Origin: Eulemur rufifrons | Taxonomy: Eukaryota > Chordata > Mammalia > Primates > Lemuridae | Length of the DNA stretch: 64,000 nt | Direction of reading: 5' to 3' | Assembly: GCF_041146395.1 (NCBI RefSeq) | Contig: NC_090983.1 | Coordinates: forward strand, 67,361,501 to 67,425,500 | In this document: positions 23,047 to 34,592 of the stretch, piece by piece | Position numbering within the stretch: position 1 is the first letter of the stretch | How the letters are laid out: each line of letters starts with the position of its first letter | The notes under the pieces: generated by a model | Told to the model about the DNA's origin: nothing | Databases searched by the model: none | The model's input: the letters and a program-made list of their open reading frames with translations, nothing else | Program-made: the position numbers and the translations under genes

Positions 23047-25270
23047 GCAAATGAATCCTATGAAGACGATGTGACCTAACATTTAAACCCTAATTCCCTT
23101 AAAGTCCTACCTTGAACATAATGATAACATATACATAATGATCCAAGTACTCTAAATCACAAGAATCAAAAGATGAAAAATCAGTGTACACATTCAAATG
23201 TGAATTACCTCTCTACTCCAAGACTATATTTATTTTACAATTAGATTTTTACTTGCAGAAACTCATTGCCCTTTACTGTCATTTTATTTCATAAGAATCA
23301 GTTAAATGAAAAAGAATGGAACATAATGCTCACCCTCCTTTCGTGAAGTGAAATTTTTCTCAAACGTTGAAGGAAAGATGATGAACTTGCTTTGTCCTAG
23401 TCCCTAAAAGGGCTGTGATCATTCAGAGAACAGGTACCTTCCTTCAAATATATTTAGGCTGCAAGCTAGCAAAGGTGATACATTTAGGACTAGCAAGAAT
23501 GGTGATTCATTTCATAGTCAAGGAGAGAAAAACATAATAAATAATTTTCTAAACAGGTTCAGTGAATCTGCATTTGTACCAGACATTCCTAAATTCCAGA
23601 GGTACCATGTAGAAAAATCCCATAACAAGGATCCAGCAAGAGAAGGACTCTAACTTGAAAATCAGAGGAAATTAGAGATGGAGACAAGCCTGAAATTAGT
23701 ATTATTTAAAGAGTGCCGCTGGCACCTACAGCATGAATAAAAGTAATTAGTTTAACATTGTGTCTTGTCCTGACAGTTTTCTTTTCCGTTTTTTGATGTA
23801 ATCAAGTCCCTTTCCTTCACTGTCCTAGATCATCTGCAGGCTTCATTAGAACCACAGAGCACAAACTGCTGGGGATGTCTTTTCTGTGGGATACAGCTCT
23901 TTATTCAGTGACTTCAGCTGGAGCCGCAGACTTCACGCATGTTTAAACACTGGGGGCTCAAAAAGAACTAGCTCCTGTTTTATTTGTTCTCATTCTGAGT
24001 CCTACAGGACTCTGATTACACTGCAGACAGCTTGAAGCAGTAAAAGATAAATACAAGGGTTAAAGAAACCGGCTGTCACTGGAACTGGACCACAGAAAGA
24101 CTGAGTCTAAAGGCTTCTTTGTTAGCCTGTCACTTAAGTGTCTCTATTCTGTGTGTGAATAGTGTCTACCTTATGGGCACACAGGTGAACTCTTTCGCTC
24201 TCTCTGTGTTGTTTTGTTTCACTTTGTGTCATTTTTCTTGATGTGGAAAATGTCTGTGTCCTGAAGAAATGCTTTCACCTGTGAGTAAGGTAAACACATT
24301 GTACACTGTTTTGCCAAAAGAGGGCAATGTTGCTGTTCAGAATTTCCTCATTCTGTTCCCTGGGACCTGGTCTCCAGAACAGTAAATAATCGCCGCTGTC
24401 TCTTCTCTTTCACCATATATAAGTTTCCACATGTCTATGCGCTCTGTAGTTAATCAGGACTTTGTAACTATCTGTCCTACCTATTAACTGCATCCACTCC
24501 CAAATTGTTTAAAGGTTAACACATTTCACTCCATGCATGACTGGCACACACGAGCAAAGTGCTGTGTCTGAAATTCTAAATTCTTTTCCATTTGCCAGTA
24601 ATAGGCACGAGGAGAAAAACAACCTGCTTTAGGAAATGTTGAAAGGCATTTTTACTATGTTCCTATTCTCAAATATTCAATCGGTGTATTACCTAATCAT
24701 GGCCTTCACAGGTAACCAAACTGAAAATAAAAGAGGGGAAAACAATGTTCATTTTCAGGGAATCTACTTCAAAATTATTCATCACCTTAATGGTTAAAAC
24801 AGGATTCAAAACTAATATCAGGATGTTGATAATAATCTTAATAACTGGCACTCAGTTTCTTTTGTGGAAATAGGGGACTGGATTTTTGCATGATAGGACT
24901 TTAAATCATTTAACCCACTGTGAATTCAGGCCTTTATGTAACAGTTTTCTTTAGGAGACTCTCAATTAGTGATCTCCCTTTTTTAAAATAAGATGTATTT
25001 TTTTTTCTTCAGCAGATTAAATTTTAATAGGTTATTTCCACCTATTTTTCATTCCTTTAAAGAATTGTAATCCAGTTGTTTTCTGGTATGCACATTTTAG
25101 ATTTTCAATAGAAGGTTTGTTTGAGTAGCAGAATTCCTGAAATTTTTTTGTCAAAGAAACACTCTTAGTCTATGGAGTGATTTTGCTCTTTGAAGCAATT
25201 GGCAATGTAGCTGGACTACCAAAGGAGTGCTACCGGAACAAACTGCTTTTGCATTAACAAATCCACTAGC
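23047..25270. other. Repeat-poor tract, candidate conserved non-coding
   Basis: I recognise no repeat or gene here. The 23690-24480 part has a more balanced base composition than the flanks and includes homeodomain-type cores such as 'gtaattag' and a RUNX-type 'aaccaca'. That is compatible with a conserved enhancer but proves nothing without alignment. Confidence 0.35.
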
Positions 25271-25284
25271 TTATTTTTTTTACA

Positions 25285-25326
25285 AGTATATGTATGCGTG
25301 TGTGTGTATACATATGTGTGTATGTA
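25285..25326. repeat. TG/TA microsatellite
   Basis: Imperfect 'tatgtatgcgtgtgtgtgta' stretch with a second TG run after it. Confidence 0.85.
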
Positions 25327-25729
25327 CCTAACAAGTGTGAAACATACTCCTTGGTTTTTTTAGTACAGACTCATATTTAAAGATCATTAAAGGGAAATAA
25401 TTGTAGACTTTTTTTTGCGCATTAAACATTACTGATATCACTTCCTAGGAAATGCAACTAGGTGTATTATCAGAACCACTAGTCTGAAAATATAAAAATT
25501 ACAGGCACTAAAATTAAAAATGCATTAAGAGAAAAAAGAATTTCGTGTGGAGTGGCAAATTCTTGGAGCCAGGGATGGTCTTAGATGGGCCTCTTGGCTT
25601 TTTCAGTCTCTGAAGTGCCTCATGTTCCCATATTTAACTGGGCTTGAAAGATTTAAGTAGAATCTACTATCTCAGGGACATCAATAAAACCCGTAGAAAG
25701 CTGTGTCTGCTGTAGGTGGTTGAGGAAAT

Positions 25730-26165
25730 TCTTATTTAACATTGACTTAGTTTACTGTGGCTCGGCTTTTTCATTTTTTCTGAGTTAAAGCCCGCCATCT
25801 CATTTCTGCTTCCTTCTCCTACATCTGTCAGTATATGTACATGAGAAAGTCTACGTTATTAAAAGAATAATAACCATATTGCGGGTTTCTGAACCCAAGA
25901 TTGTATTTTCTTTCTCAAATATTCATTAAAAAATATAGATTGTATTTTATTGAAAGTGCTCTTTAATGAATAATATTCCTGTTTGCGTACAAGAAGGAGC
26001 TTCCAGTGCAATTCCCTGACAGTAATTGTGGTCTGAATTGAGAACGTACAGTAACGGAGTGCAGTTAATGGCCACCCTGCGGATTGAGTGCTCCACTTTT
26101 GTCATATATGGCTACTTCTTAAAATGCAGAAATTAGTTAGGCCAGTAAAGAGTTAATTATGTTCT
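25730..26165. other. Repeat-free tract, candidate conserved non-coding
   Basis: No repeat family is recognisable. The tract keeps several CpGs and homeodomain-type cores ('gcagttaatggcc', 'gagttaattatg') in otherwise CpG-poor AT-rich surroundings. These are soft hints of purifying selection. No coding frame. Confidence 0.3.
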
Positions 26166-26279
26166 TGTATCAGGAAACTCTCAATGAGCAGTCAGACAGA
26201 GGAATTCTTTGTCTTTCATGCAAAACAGAAATTTCAAAGACCCTGGCAGATGATAACCTATAAATAGTAACTGAGCATC

Positions 26280-26284
<5 letters not shown>

Positions 26285-26320
<36 letters not shown>
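26285..26320. repeat. (TG)18 microsatellite
   Basis: A pure TG run of 36 bases, the longest pure dinucleotide repeat in the window. On the minus strand it reads His-Thr repeats in the 64-codon open frame at 26170-26364. Confidence 0.97.
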
Positions 26321-26322
<2 letters not shown>

Positions 26323-28701
26323 ATCTGAGAACAAGGGAAAACCCTCCAGTAAGGCAGCCCACAATGTTAAAGAGCACTAAATGAGTCAATGATACCTTTT
26401 AATTTCCATAGAATTAAGATAAATAAGCAGGACAAAGCACCTTTCCAGCCAAACTTCATCTTTATACTTCTCTACTTTGATTTCATCTCTCAGGACCTGA
26501 TAATTACTAACATGCAAAAAAAGCATGTCTAACTTAAGAAATGGGTTCTTTGTGTGACTATGGTCTGCTCCAAAAGTCCAGGCAAAATAGACATGTTCAT
26601 AAATGGGATGATGAAGGAGATCAGGTTTGCGAAAACCGATAGGAGATGTTGATGTTTTGTAAGATTTTGGGAAATAGGAGGTTATTTCATTAAATCATTG
26701 AATCTTCTGATTTGTTAGAACTTGAGGAAAAGAGTAATTTAAAAATATCCATGTGTGAGTATGCACGCACAGACACATACAAACATGCACCCACACACAT
26801 TCACACACTCATAGTGATCTGGATAATATCTTTGCCATAGTGAATTTGCTCTGAACAGCAAAAAGCTACCAGAAGCAAGAATGGATATTTCTTAAACCTA
26901 CCTAGGCTTTTGCAAAAATGAAGGCATTATTCTCAAAAATCTTCTTGGAAAAGGAGAAAATCCTTTAACAGTGGAGTGTTTGATAAAATTCTTCAGGGTT
27001 TAGGGTTCACCATGGAAGGCGAGTAGTGCATCAATCCATTGGTATTGCTACATAGTCGCCTTCACCTAATCTAAAAACACATTAGTACATATAGCTCTGG
27101 GTCCTGATAAGAGTCTACATCCTAGCCGGGGACCACGGATTTATACTACTTAAGACTGATTTTTGTGGTTGGTTTTTATAAAACTACAGTGCTCAGTAGC
27201 ATATTTAAAAAGTGCGAAGCTAGTGTTGTTTCAAGAACTTTGTCATTATAACAATAGGAAAAACATCAGTCAAAACACCATTTTTAATACTTGTCCTAAT
27301 ATTTGGTAGATTAATTTTTGCTCTCAACTAATTTTGTTTTCCTATCAGAATTGACCAATTTTGTTGGACAAAGTTTTCATGCTCAATTATAGGAGCTGAT
27401 CTTAGCAATGGCATAGCACAACAGAATCCTAATATTCATGTTTGAACTGACAAGGTAGAGGAACATGTGCAATTTTTATTATGAATAAAACAAACATTTT
27501 TGTTTAATGTTTCAACTTCCTTTTAAGCAGTTTTTTCTTTCTGCCTCACTGTGCCTTTTTATTTTGGATAAATGAGTTTAATACGTAAACCAATGAATTT
27601 TTAAAAAATCACATAGTATTGTAGAGTCAGTATACAGCAAATTAGATTGTATTCTCATACATCATATGCATGATGTCCAGCTAAATTCTGATACCTCAAC
27701 CTACAGAATTGAGGGGGAAGCAGAAAAAAATACCACATCATTATGTTCATGTCAGTCATGTTGACAAAGTGTCTTATTTGGACCTTTTACTGTATCAAGT
27801 GTGACACACAGAATTTGTTGTGTTGGAAATGAAAAGGCATATGTAAACGCTGACAAAGGTAAAGCTATCATTTTGCCATTTGGTGGACAAATTAGTGTTT
27901 CCCAAATAAAAGGCAGCACATGGCACCAAAGTACATTTCAATACTATTGACACTTTTTGAGACGGTATTGATTATAATGCAAGTGTTAAATGAGACGTGA
28001 ACACTTTAAAAAATGTGATTGTGATAAGTTTCAGACACTTTGGAGTACAGCCTGTCAATGCCAACATTCGCATCTTTATTCATGGCACAGATGTTTACAA
28101 ATTTTGGAGTTCCTTTGAGGCAATAGTATGTTTACGATCGAAACACAGGCACTTTTCATCCTTTGGTATATTAGCTAGTGGAGGCGAAATGGTTATGAAG
28201 AAAAGGGGACTATTCCATTCTTAAGACCAACATAACTTGTAACTTTCCAGAGTGAAGAATAGGCCACAAGCTAAAGATGTGCTGTTCTTAGTATGATGTA
28301 GAAGGCAAAATTTCAAAAAATGACACAATCCAAGAGAGGAAGTATATGTATGCATGCATGTAAATGTATATACACACATACAATTTTATTTTATTTCAGT
28401 TCAGTTTCCTAGTATCATTAGTACCTATGTTGGAAGCTATTTTAAAGTTATACATACATAATTTGTAATAACTTCCTATTCCTCAATGACAAATATAATG
28501 TAAAATGCTTCAAAATAGTATAACATAAAGAGATAATTGCCTCTAGAAACCTGAGAGGTTTTTTTGGTAGTATTTGCCTAGTTATCCTCCAAACTCCTGT
28601 GTCAGTATTTCAAAGTAATAATGTAACATCACCCTCATTCATCCAGTTGGGTTCTCACCCAACCCCATCCCTGGCAAAAGGATGTCAGTGGCATCAGTCC
28701 A
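26321..28701. other. Unassigned, repeat-poor tract
   Basis: No gene and no interspersed repeat recognised. A CA-rich imperfect stretch lies at about 26762-26812, and a 'tatgtatgcatgcatgta' alternating stretch near 28345-28380. The 27770-28230 part holds a 75-codon open frame (27997-28224) that resembles no protein I know. Confidence 0.4.
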
Positions 28702-28720
28702 TTTGTTGTTGTTGTTGTTA
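28702..28720. repeat. (TTG)n microsatellite
   Basis: Six GTT units in a row. Confidence 0.9.
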
Positions 28721-30784
28721 TTTTATTTCATTTCTTTGTTTTTCTTCTTAAACGAACAATAATATAAAATGGAAATGGCCATGGTAATCTTGAATGCTTG
28801 GAATTTTATATACTTATTTGTGAAAATAGAGCACACACTAACAATCAACAGAGCATATCAATGCAGGCTTAAAAAAATATTCCAGGTGTCAATAAATAAA
28901 TACAAATAAAATTGCTTGACCAGTTAGTACTCAGTACTCCTTTTGTTTTCTGCTACAGATTCTGTTGTGAATGTGAACTGAAAGTCCTTCTGCCCAGAAA
29001 ATTTGCATCCCAAGCAGTATTATTAATAATATGTCAGCAGCTGGAGCGAGTGATGCCATTTTCCTAAAGATAACTTCCTCAGATATCAGCTCCAAGTGTT
29101 AGCTTACTTCCATGCTAACAGTTACCTAGAAATTCACTCTTCAAGATTCTGAACACATATCCCAAAGAAATATCTGGGCATTTGGACATTAAAAATCATT
29201 GCTAAAAAGCAGAATGACACTTAAACATATGTGTTCCCAGAATATGAATATACCAATATCTGCTATTACAGAGTTATATGAGGAAATTTTAAATAAAAGT
29301 ATATAAACTTGTGATTATTTTTATTGTCAGCCATATATTAATGAGCACAATAGCATGATTCCATTTGCTATATCAGCTAGTGTGGTAGTTTCCTGGCTCT
29401 ATTTGGAATTCAGTTCAGAAGAATTTATAAGCTGAAAATTCAGCTCTGAGTTCTTTAATTAGGCCAGTATGTAAATGTAAATACAATATTTAAAAATGTT
29501 TAGTAGAAGAGGGAATGTTCAAGAGATGTGAGTACATAATTGAGGGTCAGGGCTTCTGTGACCTAATCTTATCTTTCTGCTGCCTTGCTGTGTGATTTCA
29601 GGTGGTTCTCTCAACTTTTCTTTGCCTTTACGTTCATAAACACAGTTTAAGTAATGCTTGCATGCAGAAAATTGCAAAATCTCCAGATGAAAGGTGCAAA
29701 TGACACTGTGGGCATCCTCATCAGCTAAGCACAAATGTGCATTGCCAATTATAAGAATAATAAAAAGCAGAGGACTACTCCAGATGGACTAGAAATCGGT
29801 CCCTAAAATGCTCTCTTAGATAATGTTTAACCTAAAATACAAGGCTTGTATAAAATAATTTAATTCCTAGTCCGTGTTCTGAATAGCAGAGTGATTATTA
29901 ACCATCCTGAGTAGGAATATATTTATATAGTGCTTTCTACTTTCCAAAATTTCTTCATTTACATCATTTCAACTCTAGCACATATCTCAGCGTCACATAA
30001 ATTATCCTTCAAAACTTATCCATCTGGGCAGCCTAAATCACCTCCGTTGTTTCCTCAGCTTCTGAAACCGATTCCACAAGCCACAAGAAAAAAATTCACC
30101 TCATAACTTTACAGGCTCAACTCATATATACACTTATAGTGGGGGTTTATTTCTGAGGAACTGTGTTTCCTTAACAGTTAGGCAGGAAGGAAATCAAATC
30201 CCAAGGCAGCCACTCACAGGGTATGAGGACTATCTTAAGTGTTTGCTTGGCCCCAATAGTGCTAGGCAGGGGGGACAAGGAAAGACCTCATCCTTCAGGA
30301 AAATTAGCCACATAGTCATAAAGCTGACAACTTTTCCAACAAATCAAACAAACATGCTTCATCTAAATGCATCAGCTGATTCCTTCATTTCTTACCATAA
30401 AGATAGACCAAAAGTTCCATCCAAGAAGACATCATCTAGAGCAGCTGGGGCAAGGGGACTCGTTCCTTTCCTTACATGGTGGTATCTGTCATCAACACCT
30501 GGTGGGACGGCCAGAGATCCTCATGGAAGCAAATGATGACACAATATGTTTGGTAAGTTGTTTGTTTTGATTTTTACATTAAAGGAAACCTGCTGACTTC
30601 TGTTATTCCAGAGCAGCTCCCGGGGCATCCTCAGGTGTTTCAAAGCAGGATTATCCAGAACACACACAAATAACCCAATTCCTTTCCTTTTCTTTTCCCA
30701 CAGTTTCCTTCTTTTACTTAACCCATTTTGCTTCCCATTTTTTATAATAATTTATCTATTATTTTATAATGTTAGTACCTCCAT
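28721..30784. other. Unassigned tract
   Basis: No gene or confident repeat. Overlapping open frames at 30243-30570 have no recognisable domain. Confidence 0.4.
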
Positions 30785-30885
30785 TCTAAGTTGCCAAGAG
30801 GATTAAATTGGTTGATACCCATAAATCACTTAGAACAGGGCCTTGCCTGTAGTAAATGTTCAAAAATATTAGGTAATATTATTAC
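30785..30885 (+). mobile_element. MIR SINE, 3' half
   Basis: 'ccaagaggattaaattggtt' + 'gatacccataaatcacttag' + 'aacagggccttgcctgtagt' + 'aaatgttcaa' matches the MIR 3' end ('gaggattaaatgagtt..aaagcgcttagaacagtgcctggcacatagtaagcgctcaataaatg'). Confidence 0.75.
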
Positions 30886-30891
30886 AACATC

Positions 30892-31349
30892 TGCATTCAT
30901 CTCCTAGTGCTCCTATAACAAAGTATCACAAACTGGGTGCTTTAAAACAACAGAAATTTATTGTCTCACAGTTCTGGAGGTTAGAAGCCTGAAACCAAAG
31001 TGTTGGCAGGCTCATAGCCCTCCTAAGTCTCTAGAGGAGAATCCTTCCTTGCCTCTTTCTAACTTCCAATGGTTTGTAGCAATCCTTGATGCTTCTTGGC
31101 TTGTACATGAGTCACTCCAATCCTCGGCCTTCTCATGGCATTCTCCGTGTGTTTCTATCTTCACACGGCCGTCTTCTCCTAGGGACACCAGTCATATTGG
31201 GTTAGGGACCCACCCTGCTCCAGCATGACCACGGTTTAACTTTGGTTATGTCTGCAGTGACCCCATTTTCAAATAAGGTCACATTTTAAGGTACTGGGGT
31301 TAGGACTTCAACAAATCTTTCTTAGGGGAACACAATTCAACCAATAATA
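30892..31349 (-). mobile_element. MLT1-type MaLR LTR, antisense
   Basis: From 'ctcctagtgctcctataaca' + 'aagtatcacaaactgggtgc' through 'ttgtctcacagttctggagg', 'cttgcctctttctaacttcc', 'gacaccagtcatattgggtt' + 'agggacccaccctgctcc', 'caaataaggtcacattttaa' and 'gttaggacttcaac' to 'cacaattcaacc', this follows the reverse complement of an MLT1 LTR end to end. The bases on each side, 'acatc' and 'atatc', could be a 5-bp target duplication with one change. It appears to be a solo LTR with no internal retroviral genes next to it. Confidence 0.88.
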
Positions 31350-31539
31350 ATATCCCATGTGCAAATTAATATTCCTACCTGTAAAAGGCTTGAAACTGAG
31401 CTTGTCTTCTCCTCATGCACAGTCTGGTCCTTGTCAGCCACTCCCACCTCAGAGGATGGCACCACCCTACATTTCTTTTTTATTTTTAATAAAGAATTAA
31501 ATTGCTCATGCCCCACATTTCATTGCCCATGTCAGGAAC
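31350..31539. other. Short unassigned tract
   Basis: Sequence between the MLT1 LTR and the L2 element. No features seen. Confidence 0.4.
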
Positions 31540-32312
31540 TGAAATCTCTTTCCTTTATTCCCCATTCTTTTATGCCCCCTTCTTCTTATCAATCATCAAA
31601 TCCCACTGGGGCTTCCTCATTCATATCTCTTCATTATTCTTCAATAGTTCTCATCATGGCACATCCACAGGAACTACCTGTCTCCTGAGCCACCCAGGTC
31701 TCCTAACTGATCGTCTAGCCATACCATTCTCAAATAGTCTCCAGGATGCAGTGATCACTCTAAAGATCAAGTCAGATCATTCCAAGTCCCTGCTTACAAT
31801 ATTTACTAGCTTTTAATTGCCCTCAAGATCAAGTTCCAAATGCACATCCATTTCAACTGCATTTCATCATCTGGGTCATTCTCCTGCTCTCCGCCCCTCA
31901 TCTCACCCCCACCCCATGTCCCTCCAAATTCTCAGCCATGCTTTACTACTTGGATTTCCTCTTCCTTATCCTGCTTTCTCTTTCTTCCTGGCCTTCACAT
32001 AGCTCCTCATGCTTTGTATCCCACAGTTTTTGCTTTTCCCTTTTTCTCTGACCAATCTCTTATGCCCTGATAAGCTTAGATATCAAATCCTCACCCACAT
32101 CTTTCTTAACTAACTTCCCTTAAACCCTGTCAAGACTGAATTAGATGCCACTCCTATGGGCTCCAGAACAAACCATACCTTACCTAAAATAGTGCTTTTC
32201 ACATTATATTGTATTTTTCCATTTGCTTGTCTACTCCCCACTAGAGTGTAAACTTCTGGAGGACAGGACCTGACTATTGTACATCACTGCATCATTATAC
32301 CTCAAGGTTAGC
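31540..32312 (+). mobile_element. LINE L2, ORF2 tail and 3' UTR
   Basis: A long L2 segment: 'aactgatcgtctagccatac', 'ccaggatgcagtgatcactc', 'aagtcagatcattccaagtc', 'ctcaagatcaagttccaaat', 'catagctcctcatgctttgt', 'ctcttatgccctgataagct', 'ttgcttgtctactccccact' + 'agagtgtaaacttctggagg' + 'acagg'. This order matches the end of L2 ORF2 and the L2 3' UTR. Frames are broken. The several open frames at 31359-32070 are decayed L2, not genes. The copy abuts an inverted L2 at 32317. Confidence 0.85.
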
Positions 32313-32316
32313 ACAT

Positions 32317-33165
32317 GTATTCATTCATTCAGCAAATACTCAATGCCTACTCTGTGCCAATAACACTCTGGGAATACAAACTATGAACAAGAAAGACATT
32401 TTCCTTGTACTACAAAACTTTATATCTTGTGAGTAAAATATGAGATTAAATAAGCAGTTAAAATATAGCCCAGTAAGTGCCTTGATAAGGATAATACAAG
32501 TTTTTATGGTTTCAGAGAGTCAGGCATGAATACCTGAAGGAGAGCTGAAGGATGAACTGAATTATCCAGGTAACGAGTATCAGGTGTAGAGTTTCATGCA
32601 AGAAGAACACCACGTGTGGACACCCCCACTGAGAAGTGCAACAAGGAGACAGAGGCAGGTTGCAGAGAGTGAAATGGTTTAAAGGCATTTCATTTATGTT
32701 AAAATGTTTTTAATTTTAAGAAAAATGAGAAAATATCAAAGGGTGTTCAATATTAGAATGACTTGTGGATCTATATTTTAGAAATGTCACTGGGGCAATT
32801 ATGTAGAAAACTGATGGATTGGGACAAAATTGTACCTGGGATGCCGGTTACTGTCCAGATGAGAAGCAATGGAGGCCTGGCTTAGGGCAGTGACAGCGCA
32901 ACAGGGAGTAGTTAGGAAGCCTGGATGGATAATTAGGAGTCAGACAAAGAGAATTAGGTGATTGTGGTAGGAAGGACTCAAGAATGAATAAGAGATGTCT
33001 GGACTGGATGCATTTCGGTGGCATTCACTGAAGTAAAGAATTTTATACAAAATATAGATTCTGGAAATGGAGACTAATGATGATGAAATTTGAAATGTGA
33101 GGCAGGGACTTGTGTAATGTCCAGGAGGATGTACACAGGAGGACATATGCAGGAGGCAGCTGGTG
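32317..33165 (-). mobile_element. LINE L2, antisense
   Basis: It begins 'tattcattcattcagcaaat' + 'actcaatgcctactctgtgc' + 'caa', the reverse complement of the L2 terminus. It continues with 'tgtcactggggcaattatgt', 'gatgagaagcaatggaggcc' + 'tggcttagggcagtgac' and 'gacttgtgtaatgtccagga', all in the order of inverted L2. At ~850 bp it is among the longest L2 copies here. It lies tail-to-tail with the L2 at 31540-32312. No intact frame. Confidence 0.8.
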
Positions 33166-33244
33166 TATACACTTATTTATTGCTCAAGGAAAAAAATCTT
33201 GACTGAAGGTATTGATGAGCCTTCTTATTCATTCTATTATATGG

Positions 33245-33412
33245 GTTTTGATCACCAGCAGCATATTGAAATCACCTAGGGATTATGAAAAAAAAAAGCT
33301 ACTTGGTTCTAATTGCCAAAGATTCTGATTTAATTGATCCTGGACATAAGTATTTTTTAAAAGATCTCCAGGGAATTCTAAAATGGAGCCTGGGTATAAA
33401 ACCACTGCTCTG
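33245..33412. mobile_element. MER5B-like hAT DNA transposon relic
   Basis: 'gaaatcacctagggattatg', 'agattctgatttaattgatc' + 'ctggacataagtattttt', 'aaaagatctccagggaattc' and 'gtataaaaccactg' follow the MER5B order seen at 16640-16814. The left end is poor ('ttttgatcaccagcagc'). Non-coding. Confidence 0.7.
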
Positions 33413-33434
33413 CAATATAAAAGAAAAAATCTTC

Positions 33435-33943
33435 TGTGATGGTTAATTTTATGTATCAACTTGACTGGGCTAAGGCATGCCCAGATATCTGGTAAAACAT
33501 TATTTCTGGGTGTATCTGTGAGGGTGCTTCCAGAAAAGATTAGCAATTGAATCAGTAAACTGAGTAAAGAAGATCTACACTCATGATGCGTCGGTATCAT
33601 CCAATCCTTTGAGGGCCTGAATAGAACAAGAAGACAGGGGAAGCATAAATTTGCTCTCTGCTTATGCTGGGACATCCATCTCCTCCTGCCCTTGGACATG
33701 GGTGCTCCTGGTTCTCAGCCTTTCTGACTCAGGACTTCATCATCAGCCTCCCTCCCAACCCATCTCCATTCTCAAGCCTTCCCACTTGGACCGAACCACA
33801 TCAGTAGCTTTGCTGGGCCTCAGCTTGCAGTCATGAAACTTCTTGGCCTCCTTAACAGTTTGAGGAAATTTCCATAATAAATCTCATCATACACACACAC
33901 AGAGAGATATATTCTGTTTTTCTGGAGAACCCTGACTAATACA
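33435..33943 (+). mobile_element. ERVL-type (MLT2-like) solo LTR
   Basis: A complete 509-bp LTR running from 'tgtgatggttaattttatgt' + 'atcaacttgactggg' to 'tctggagaaccctgactaat' + 'aca', so it has the retroviral TG...CA ends. Landmarks include 'gcccagatatctggtaaaac', 'tgagggcctgaatagaacaa' and a polyadenylation signal AATAAA at 33876-33881. It is flanked on both sides by TCTTC (33430-33434 and 33944-33948), a perfect 5-bp target-site duplication as expected for ERVL. No gag, pol or env lies next to it, so it is a solo LTR left by recombination between two LTRs. Open frames at 33283-34041 are read-through. Confidence 0.93.
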
Positions 33944-33964
33944 TCTTCTTCAGCCTCTTCTCCT

Positions 33965-34240
33965 GCCACTTCACACATTCTATATATCAACATGCCAGGT
34001 TCCCTCTTTCCCAAATAAGCCAAAGAGTGACATACTTCCATGTCTTGTGCTGTGTTCTTGCCCCTGCTGAAATTCTCTTCCTGGTCACTGCTACTGAATT
34101 CCTATCTACCCCTCAAAGTCCAGCTCATATATCACCTCCTCTCTGAAGCCTTACCCAACCCTCATCTGAATGCAGAATGAATCTCCCACACTTATTACAT
34201 CATATCATAATTATTTGATTGCATTTTAACTGGATCATTA
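33965..34240 (+). mobile_element. LINE L2 fragment
   Basis: 'ccctgctgaaattctcttcc', 'gaattcctatctacccctca' + 'aagtccagctcatatatcac' + 'ctcctctctgaagccttacc' matches the L2 tract 'ccttcaaagcccagctcaaatgtcacctcctccatgaagccttccc'. Partial copy directly downstream of the solo LTR. Confidence 0.82.
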
Positions 34241-34334
34241 GAAAGACGGTATTGTGCATTCTCAGAAATGTCAATGAAAGAAGAAAAAATGAAGAGCATA
34301 ATTACAAGGTTGTTTTCTTCACTTAAAAAAAGGC

Positions 34335-34427
34335 AACTTACATTTGCATAGCATTTTCATAGGTATTTTATTTAATCCCACAGCAACCTTGAGAATAAGG
34401 CAGGGAATGTATTATTCCTTTCATCAA
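34335..34427 (-). mobile_element. MIR SINE fragment, antisense
   Basis: 'gcatagcattttcataggta' + 'ttttatttaatcccacagca' + 'accttgagaataaggcaggg' + 'aatgtattattcc' parallels inverted MIR ('gtgctaagcactttacatgtattatctcatttaatcctcacaacaaccctatgaggtagg'). Truncated by the L1 3' end that follows. Confidence 0.7.
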
Positions 34428-34592
34428 TATTTTAAGTGTTCTTGCCACAGATAAATGATAAGCATATGAGGTAATGCACATGTTAATTAGTTTAATTTAG
34501 CTATTCCACAATGTATATAGATTTCAGAACATCATGTGGTACATCATAAATACATACAATTTTATTTGTCAGTTAAAAATAAATATATAAAT
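34428..34592 (+). mobile_element. LINE-1 (L1MA/L1MB class) 3' end
   Basis: 'taagtgttcttgccacagat', 'gcatatgaggtaatgcacat' + 'gttaattagtttaatttagc' + 'tattccacaatgtata', 'acatcatgtggtacatcata' and 'acaattttatttgtcagtta' follow the L1MA/L1MB 3' terminus closely. Only the last ~165 bp is present. The 77-codon minus-strand frame at 34562-34795 is unrelated. Confidence 0.88.

Noticed and set aside
26170..26364. Open frame with a His-Thr repeat
   Set aside because: Direct translation of the (TG)18 microsatellite.
31359..32070. Several overlapping open frames in a Pro/Ser/Leu/Phe-rich block
   Set aside because: They lie in an L2 element and the sequence just before it. Overlapping frames in the same strand are decayed L2, not a gene.
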